This document shows positions 58,493 to 64,000 of a DNA stretch of 64,000 nucleotides, one piece after another. The stretch spans positions 20,296 to 84,295 of the forward strand of contig CAIRYQ010000129.1 in the NCBI GenBank assembly GCA_903882875.1, written 5' to 3'. The stretch is from an uncultured Spartobacteria bacterium (GTDB lineage: Bacteria; Verrucomicrobiota; Verrucomicrobiia; Chthoniobacterales; Chthoniobacteraceae). The notes beneath the pieces are model-generated. The model was not told the origin of the DNA. It saw nothing but the letters and a program-made list of their open reading frames with translations, and did no database searches. Numbering within the stretch: the stretch's first letter is position 1; each line of letters starts with the position of its first letter. The position numbers were made by a program, and so were the translations under genes.

Positions 58493-59299
58493 TTACTTGC
58501 TGCTGATGAGTGTCACGAGGCGTCCTGCGATGGCGGCGACTTCCTTCACGGACTTGGCGGAAATTTTTCCGCCGTCGCCGAGGAGCGGCTGGATCTCGGT
58601 GAGACCCTGCCGGACTTTGCCGACGATTCGGTTCGAGCGCAGGCGGGCTTTCATGCCGTCCACCTGCTTTTCAAAATGCTCGACGAGCCCCGGCTGGTGC
58701 AGCAGTTCCGCGCCGCGCGCGCTGAAATCCATGTTCACGACCTGCGCGAGGACATCGGTGCCGCGGAGCCATCCGCCGAGGCTCACGAGCTGCGCGAGCG
58801 GCTCGCTGTTTAGCTCGATCATCGCCTCGCGCACGTCGGTGAGCGCGCCGTCGAGTTCGGTGCGCACGCGGTTCCACTGGTGCTTGTCGGCAAATTCGAT
58901 CACGCTGTTCGCGCGGCGGACGACCGCCTTGCGGACGCCGATCGCGTTGGAAAAAGTGAGGATGGCGCGGCCGAGTTCCTTCACTTCCTCGGCGTCCTCC
59001 GCCTCCACGGCGATGAATCCCTCGGCGATGATCACGCCGAGCATCATCGCAATCTGCGGCGCCTCGCCGGTCGGCTTTGCCTTGCTCACATCGCGGTGAA
59101 TGAGGCCCGCCCAGCGCGGCTTGCCGAGCCTGTCGAGCACGGCGAAGACCTCGTTCGGCACCGGCACCACGACGCGATCGATTACCTTCGCCTGCGTGGG
59201 CAGCCGTTCGAGATCGATCTGTGCCGGCGGAGGAGGCAGCGGTGCTCCGAGCGCAGATGCGGCGAGGACGACGATGGTGGTGATTGCAGGAAAATTCAT
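58493..59299 (-). CDS. Exported hypothetical protein
   Basis: 268 residues from the ATG at 59299 with a signal peptide (MNFPAITTIVVLAASALGA). Mature sequence begins PLPPPPAQIDLERLPTQAKV and is mostly alpha-helical (KAVVRRANSVIEFADKH, WNRVRTELDGALTDVREAMI). No family recognised. First gene of the apparent operon exported protein - small exported protein - P1B ATPase; shares no motif with metal chaperones. Confidence 0.6.
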   Translation of the reverse strand: MNFPAITTIVVLAASALGAPLPPPPAQIDLERLPTQAKVIDRVVVPVPNEVFAVLDRLGKPRWAGLIHRDVSKAKPTGEAPQIAMMLGVIIAEGFIAVEAEDAEEVKELGRAILTFSNAIGVRKAVVRRANSVIEFADKHQWNRVRTELDGALTDVREAMIELNSEPLAQLVSLGGWLRGTDVLAQVVNMDFSARGAELLHQPGLVEHFEKQVDGMKARLRSNRIVGKVRQGLTEIQPLLGDGGKISAKSVKEVAAIAGRLVTLISSK

Positions 59300-59423
59300 G
59301 ACGTTTGGAAGTATGGCCGGGTTCTGCGCCTTCGCTCCACGGAAATTGGCGCAAGACACGCGGGCATTGCGAGGACAATGTGGTCGCGGCCCGAGGATCT
59401 CACAAGAGATCTCCGCCTCCGTT

Positions 59424-60776
59424 TCACAGCAGCAGCCGGCAAGCGGCGATCGCGCAGACCGTCGCGATCAAATCCGCAGTCAGCCCCACGGCCACGGCGT
59501 GCCGCGTTTTGCGGATTCCGATGCTGCCGAAGTAAACCGCGAGCACGTAGAAGGTCGTCTCCGTGCTGCCGTAGATCGTCGCGGCCATGCGGGCGATCAT
59601 CGAGTCCGCACCGTGCGTCTTCACGAGGTCCACGAAGATTCCCTGCGACGCGCCGCCGCTCAGCGGGCGCATCGCCGCGAGCGGCAGCAGGTCCGGCGGA
59701 AAGCCGATCGCAGTGAGCGCGGGACGGAGCGCGTCTGTCACCGCCTGCACCACGCCCGCATGTCGCAGCAGGCTGATCGCCACGAGCATCGCGACGAGGA
59801 ATGGGATGATCCGCTGCGCAGTGCCGAATGCCTCCTTGGCGCCTTCGCAGAACTGCTCATACACCTTCACCCCGCGCAGCGCAGCCACGAGCGGGATGAA
59901 TGCGAGCAGGAACGGAACTGCGAGCATCGAGAACGCCTTCAGCACCCGCAGGCCCGTGCCGGCATCCGGCCAGAACTGCGCGTGCCGCCATTTTGCGCCG
60001 AGCATTGCGGGGAGCGCGTCCGCATTTGCCGGCCACACGAGCGCGTGGAACATCCACGCAAACGCGAGCAGAAAAACCGCGAGCGCCCAGCGTCCGGCGG
60101 CGGTCAGTACACGCGGCTCGATTTTCTCCACGGCGATCTCCGCATCGCTCACTGCGCCCGCCTCAGCGGACGCGTCGGCATCGGGCCGCGTCTGGAAAAT
60201 TCTCCAGCGGGAGAGCAACCGCGCGGCCGTGATGCCGCACGTCATCGCGATCGCCGTCGCGAGGATCGCGGGCACCACGATGTTCGACGGGCTGTGGCCG
60301 CCTTGCACGGCGAGGATGCTGATCGCTGTGGTCGGGATGAGTTGCAGGCTCGCGGTGTTCACCGCGAGGAAAGTCACCATCGCATTGCTCGCAACAGTCG
60401 GGTGCGGGTTCAGTTTTTGCAGCAGCGCCATCGCGCGCAGGCCGAGCGGCGTCGCGGCATTGCCGAGGCCGAGCACGTTGGCGGACATGTTCATCACCAT
60501 CGCCCCCATCGCGGGATGCTCCGCTGGCACGTCAGGAAAAAGCCTGCGCATCACGGGACGCAACGCACGCGCGAGCTGCTGCACGAAGCCCGCGCGCTCG
60601 GCGAGTCGCATCATGCCGAGCCAGATCGCCATGAGCCCGATGAGTGGGAGCGCAATTTCCATCACCGCGGATTTTGCCGTCGTGAACGCGCCCTCGGTCA
60701 TCGCCTCCAGCCGCCCGGTGAATCCGCCGACGAGGACGGCGACGAGGACGATCGCGAGCCAGATGACATTCAGCAT
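59424..60776 (-). CDS. SpmA-SpmB fusion membrane protein (nucleoside-recognition/Gate domains)
   Basis: 450 residues from the ATG at 60776. The N-terminal half is SpmA-like: MEIALPLIGLMAIWLGMMRL, MNMSANVLGLGNAATPLGLRAM, FLAVNTASLQLIPTTA. The C-terminal half is SpmB-like: AQRIIPFLVAMLVAISLL, RPLSGGASQGIFVDLVKTHG, TIYGSTETTFYVLAVYFGSIG. In spore formers these are two genes for spore-core dehydration; the fused form occurs widely in non-sporulating Gram-negatives, where the role is unknown. About 10 membrane helices. Confidence 0.85.
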   Translation of the reverse strand: MLNVIWLAIVLVAVLVGGFTGRLEAMTEGAFTTAKSAVMEIALPLIGLMAIWLGMMRLAERAGFVQQLARALRPVMRRLFPDVPAEHPAMGAMVMNMSANVLGLGNAATPLGLRAMALLQKLNPHPTVASNAMVTFLAVNTASLQLIPTTAISILAVQGGHSPSNIVVPAILATAIAMTCGITAARLLSRWRIFQTRPDADASAEAGAVSDAEIAVEKIEPRVLTAAGRWALAVFLLAFAWMFHALVWPANADALPAMLGAKWRHAQFWPDAGTGLRVLKAFSMLAVPFLLAFIPLVAALRGVKVYEQFCEGAKEAFGTAQRIIPFLVAMLVAISLLRHAGVVQAVTDALRPALTAIGFPPDLLPLAAMRPLSGGASQGIFVDLVKTHGADSMIARMAATIYGSTETTFYVLAVYFGSIGIRKTRHAVAVGLTADLIATVCAIAACRLLL

Positions 60777-60875
60777 GTCCGCGAGAATGGATGCGCGGGG
60801 CGGTCGCACGCAAGCATCGCCCTTCCCAAAGCGGCGCAGCGTGCTTATCTTCCGCGCCCTTTTCCGAAAATCACC

Positions 60876-62069
60876 ATGCCATTGCCAAGCATCATTGACC
60901 CGTCGCGCACGGAGCGCATCGAGTTCAGCAACGATGAAATCGCGCGTTATTCGCGCCATCTCATCATGCCGGAGGTGACGCTGGACGGTCAGAAAAAGCT
61001 GAAGGCCGCGAGCGTGCTGTGCATCGGCGCGGGCGGGCTTGGGTCACCGATTCTGCTCTATCTCGCGGCGGCGGGCGTCGGGCGGCTGGGCATCGTGGAC
61101 AACGATGTCGTGGATTTTTCCAACCTCCAGCGGCAGGTGCTGCATGGCACGAAGAGCGTCGGGCGCAGCAAGTGCAAGTCGGCGCGGGAGACGATCCGCG
61201 ACATCAATCCGAACGTGCAAGTGGACATTTACGAGACGTATTTCACCTCGGAGAATGCGCGCAAAATCGCGGAGCCATACGACATCATCATTGATGGCAC
61301 GGACAATTTTCAGACGCGCTACCTCACGAACGATCTCTGCGTCTTCACGAAGAAGGCGAACGTGTACGGCAGCATTTTCCGCTTCGACGGGCAGGCGACG
61401 GTCTTCGCTCCGCACCTCGGCGGGCCGTGCTACCGCTGCATGTTTCCCGAGCCGCCGCCGCCGGGAATGGTGCCGACTTGCGCGGAAGGCGGAGTGCTCG
61501 GCGTGCTGCCGGGAATCATCGGCGTCATTCAGGCGGTCGAGGCGGTGAAATTGATCTGCGGCATCGGCGAAACACTCATCGGGCGCCTCGTGGCATTCGA
61601 TGCGCTGGCGATGAAGTTCCGCGAGTTCAAGCTGCGCAAGGATCCGAAGTGCCCGGTGTGCAGCGCGAACCCGACGATCACCGACCTCATTGACTACGAT
61701 CAATTCTGCGGCATCCCGCAGCAGAAAAAGCGCGACGAGGAAAACGCGAGCGTCCCGCATGTGAGCGTCGAGGAACTGAAGGCGAAGCTCGATGGCGGCG
61801 CGAAGTTCCGGCTCATTGACGTGCGCGAGCCGTACGAGCGCGACATCTGCGGGCTGAAAAATGCGGAGCTGATCCCGATTGCGCAGCTCCCCGCACGCAT
61901 GAGCGAACTCGATTCCGCCGAGGACACGATCCTCGTCTGCAAAAACGGCGCGCGCTCGGCGCATGCGGTGAAGATGCTGCACGAGGCCGGCTTTGGCCGC
62001 GTGTGGAATGTCGCCGGCGGTTTCGATGCGTGGGCGGAACGCATTGACACGAACTTCCCGAAATACTGA
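60876..62069 (+). CDS. moeB: Molybdopterin-synthase adenylyltransferase with rhodanese domain
   Basis: 397 residues from the ATG at 60876. E1-like ThiF/MoeB domain: RYSRHLIMPEVTLDGQKKL, ATP loop GAGGLGSPILLYLAAAGVG, DNDVVDFSNLQRQ, the zinc Cys pairs CYRCMF and CPVC. C-terminal rhodanese domain (about 285-390) with the persulfide-forming Cys in ILVCKNGARSAHA. It adenylates and thiolates the C-terminus of ubiquitin-like sulfur carriers for Moco, thiamin or cysteine. MoeZ/ThiF-rhodanese is an equivalent name. A Trm112-like gene follows after 6 bases. Confidence 0.92.
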   Translation: MPLPSIIDPSRTERIEFSNDEIARYSRHLIMPEVTLDGQKKLKAASVLCIGAGGLGSPILLYLAAAGVGRLGIVDNDVVDFSNLQRQVLHGTKSVGRSKCKSARETIRDINPNVQVDIYETYFTSENARKIAEPYDIIIDGTDNFQTRYLTNDLCVFTKKANVYGSIFRFDGQATVFAPHLGGPCYRCMFPEPPPPGMVPTCAEGGVLGVLPGIIGVIQAVEAVKLICGIGETLIGRLVAFDALAMKFREFKLRKDPKCPVCSANPTITDLIDYDQFCGIPQQKKRDEENASVPHVSVEELKAKLDGGAKFRLIDVREPYERDICGLKNAELIPIAQLPARMSELDSAEDTILVCKNGARSAHAVKMLHEAGFGRVWNVAGGFDAWAERIDTNFPKY

Positions 62070-62075
62070 GCGGCG

Positions 62076-62324
62076 ATGAGCGTGTCCATCGAGCTGCTGC
62101 GCTGCCCGTTCTCTGCGCAGAGCATGAAAGCCGCGCCGGAAAACTTGCTGCGCGATTTGCAGGAGCGACAGCAGCGCGGCGAGCTTCGCGCACGCGGCGG
62201 GGAAATCGCCGAGCCGTTCGAAGGCGGCCTGCTCACTGCGGACGGCGCGTGGTTTTTCCCGATCCGCAGCGGCATCCCGGTGATGCTCGCTGGCGAAGCC
62301 GTGGCGATGGCGGACGCGGAATAG
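62076..62324 (+). CDS. Trm112-like small protein
   Basis: 82 residues. IELLRCPFSAQSMKAAP and the end LLTADGAWFFPIRSGIPVMLAGEA match the Trm112/UPF0434 zinc-ribbon-like fold, known as an activator of methyltransferases in eukaryotes. Only one Cys remains (Cys10), so it probably does not bind zinc. Six bases after moeB, likely the same transcript; starts MSV after AGCGGCG. Confidence 0.75.
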   Translation: MSVSIELLRCPFSAQSMKAAPENLLRDLQERQQRGELRARGGEIAEPFEGGLLTADGAWFFPIRSGIPVMLAGEAVAMADAE

Positions 62325-62431
62325 GCAGCCCCAGCCGCACCCCGGAAGAAATCGCTGCAGCGTCTTCGTAGGCGTGACTTCGCACCGGCGAATGCCAGCA
62401 TCGCGAGAAACCAATCTGATACTTTTCTGTT

Positions 62432-63979
62432 ATGGCCTCCACCACGCACCGCGCATTCGCGGGCGTCATCACCGCGAGAAAGTCAAAAGCCAACCGTGGT
62501 CACGCAGGAGCGGGACCGCTGAAGAACACTCCATCCGTCCCGAGCAGACGCGGCATCCTGAAGCCGCTTGCCGTGTCCATTGCCGCGCTGCTTTCCGCAA
62601 GCCCGGTGTTTGGCGCGAGCGCGCAGTGGCTGCTGAATCCGGCGACGAGCGAATGGATCAACCCGAACAACTGGAATCCGTTCGGCTTTCCCAGCGGTGT
62701 GACGGATGTGGCGACGTTCGATGTTTCCAATGGGAAGAGCCTGACCATCTCGGGGACCATCGGTCTCGATCACCTCACGTTCACGCCGGCGGCGAGCGCC
62801 TTCACGTTCAGCATCACACCGGGCTTCGAGCTGCAGTTTTCCGGCGCGGGCATCACGAACCTCTCGGGCAGCGTGCAGAATTTTTCAACGGGCACGGACG
62901 GATCGGGCAACTTCGGCACGATCACTTTTCAAAACGGCGCGACGGCGGGAACCATGACCGCGTTCACGAACAACGGCAGCACGCTCGGCGGCGGCGCAAC
63001 GGGCGGCCTCACGCAGTTCAAGAACACGGCGACCGCGGGCAGCGCCACCCTCACGAACAACGGCGGCATGACCGCGGGCGCGCTTTCCGGCGGCGGCACG
63101 TTCTTTGTGGACAACGCGAGCGCGGGCATGGGCAAATTCACGAACAACGGCGCGACGGCCAGCGGCGTGGACAGCGGCAACACGGGATTTTACAACAACT
63201 CGACCGCGGCCAACGGCACAATCATGAACAACGGCAGCACCATCAGCGGGGCGGATGGAGGCAAGACGATCTTCGACAACACCGCCACGGCGGCCAGCGG
63301 TCACTTCACCAACAACGGCGGGCAGGCTTCCGGCGCGGGCGGTGGCAGCACGATTTTCAGCAGCACGGCGACCGCAGGCAGCGGCACGTTCACCGTGAAC
63401 GGCGCGGTGGCGACCAGCGGGTTGGGCGGCACCGTGGTGTTCAACAATTCCTCGGCCGCGGGCGGCGCGACCATCACCAACAACAGTACGGCGAGCGGCG
63501 GGCCTGGCGGCTGGACGACCTTCAACAACTCGTCGAACGCGGGCACAGCCACGATCACGAATCTGGCCGGGGCGGTGATCAGCTCCGTCGGCGACGGGGA
63601 GACTCATTTCATGGATACTGCCTCCGCGAGCAACGCGAAGATTGCGAACAACGGCAGCAGCGTGGGCGGCGCGAACCCTAGCAGGACAATTTTCAACGGC
63701 AGTTCCACCGCCGGCAACGCCACCATCAGCAACACCGGCCCGGGCGGGGCGACCAGCAACGGATCGGGAGGCTATACGTTCTTCAACAACTCGTCCAATG
63801 CAGGCACGGTCACGATCACGAACTCTGGCGGCACAACGGACACCATTGGCAACGTGCCAGCGCAATTATTGCTGGGCGGAACGCATTTCTACAATTCGTC
63901 CAGCGCAGGCACGGCCACCATCAATAACACGTCCACCGGTTATCTAGTGCAACGTAACATTGACTTCGGCCACACATGA
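62432..63979 (+). CDS. Exported repetitive beta-helix (autotransporter-like) protein
   Basis: 515 residues. A long basic N-terminal region precedes a signal segment (GILKPLAVSIAALLSASPVFG), an extended-type signal peptide. The mature part starts with AQWLLNPATSEWINPNNW, as in verrucomicrobial autotransporter-like repeat proteins, and then repeats a Gly/Asn/Thr/Ser-rich unit of about 20-25 residues (F-N-N-S-S-N-A-G-T-A-T-I-T-N). A right-handed beta-helix at the cell surface is likely. The stop at 63979 leaves no membrane beta-barrel or sorting tail, so the gene may be truncated or frameshifted near the window edge. Confidence 0.7.
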   Translation: MASTTHRAFAGVITARKSKANRGHAGAGPLKNTPSVPSRRGILKPLAVSIAALLSASPVFGASAQWLLNPATSEWINPNNWNPFGFPSGVTDVATFDVSNGKSLTISGTIGLDHLTFTPAASAFTFSITPGFELQFSGAGITNLSGSVQNFSTGTDGSGNFGTITFQNGATAGTMTAFTNNGSTLGGGATGGLTQFKNTATAGSATLTNNGGMTAGALSGGGTFFVDNASAGMGKFTNNGATASGVDSGNTGFYNNSTAANGTIMNNGSTISGADGGKTIFDNTATAASGHFTNNGGQASGAGGGSTIFSSTATAGSGTFTVNGAVATSGLGGTVVFNNSSAAGGATITNNSTASGGPGGWTTFNNSSNAGTATITNLAGAVISSVGDGETHFMDTASASNAKIANNGSSVGGANPSRTIFNGSSTAGNATISNTGPGGATSNGSGGYTFFNNSSNAGTVTITNSGGTTDTIGNVPAQLLLGGTHFYNSSSAGTATINNTSTGYLVQRNIDFGHT

Positions 63980-64000
63980 GATAAGATTGGCGAATGGCCA

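Overview
The window is about 64 kb of GC-rich bacterial DNA. It most likely comes from a member of the Verrucomicrobiota, perhaps of the Chthoniobacter/Spartobacteria type. This rests on gene content, not on a marker-gene tree: a Planctomycetes-Verrucomicrobia type microcompartment locus, a planctomycete-type cytochrome c domain fused to WD40 repeats, an mcsA-mcsB pair in an otherwise Gram-negative-looking genome, a short fibronectin-III protein family common in this phylum, and many A/C-rich translation leaders without a Shine-Dalgarno sequence.

Layout. 1-4.2 kb: the tail of a sigma-70 factor, a membrane coiled-coil protein, a PNPOx-like flavoprotein, two small envelope proteins, a GNAT and an orphan Vsr endonuclease. 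4.3-11.7 kb (all minus strand): a bacterial microcompartment (BMC) locus with a DeoR-type regulator, PduL, three hexameric shell proteins, acetate kinase, three pentameric shell proteins, a CoA-acylating aldehyde dehydrogenase and a class II aldolase. It fits splitting of fuculose/rhamnulose-1-phosphate and conversion of lactaldehyde to an acyl phosphate plus ATP. A sigma-70-like promoter, with a perfect 8-bp inverted repeat over its -10 box, sits before pduL. 11.8-26.3 kb: polysaccharide O-acetylation pair (SGNH + MBOAT), glycogen synthase, an NhaD-like antiporter, riboflavin synthase, a large secreted glycosidase, guanine deaminase, nadC and birA. 26.4-41.6 kb: histidine kinase, a cytochrome/WD40/coiled-coil protein, an AmgK/MurU-like pair that could recycle cell-wall sugars, two ROK kinases, a PQQ-propeller protein, PqiA-like protein, McsB/McsA, IlvE and SufU. 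42-47 kb: NtrB-like kinase, secreted glycosidase, and rplQ/rpoA with a clear terminator. 47-54.8 kb: accessory region with a SEC-C/RelE-like fusion, a DUF4062-TPR protein, about 1.7 kb of stacked repeats, fibronectin/collagen-like proteins and a broken IS5-type transposase. 54.9-64 kb: PepSY membrane protein, a P1B-4 metal ATPase with two small exported proteins, an SpmA-SpmB fusion, MoeB-rhodanese, a Trm112-like protein and a repetitive exported beta-helix protein at the edge.

The most notable non-coding structure is a set of dispersed palindromic elements (three nested hairpins at 17189-17334 and 52391-52569; CTTCGTG-type inverted repeats; a two-layer inverted-repeat element at 41806-41972; hairpins with compensatory arm changes) and two 21-bp tandem arrays, one obvious (20020-20271) and one strongly decayed but still in phase (51891-52331). 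No tRNA, rRNA, CRISPR array or complete insertion sequence was recognised.
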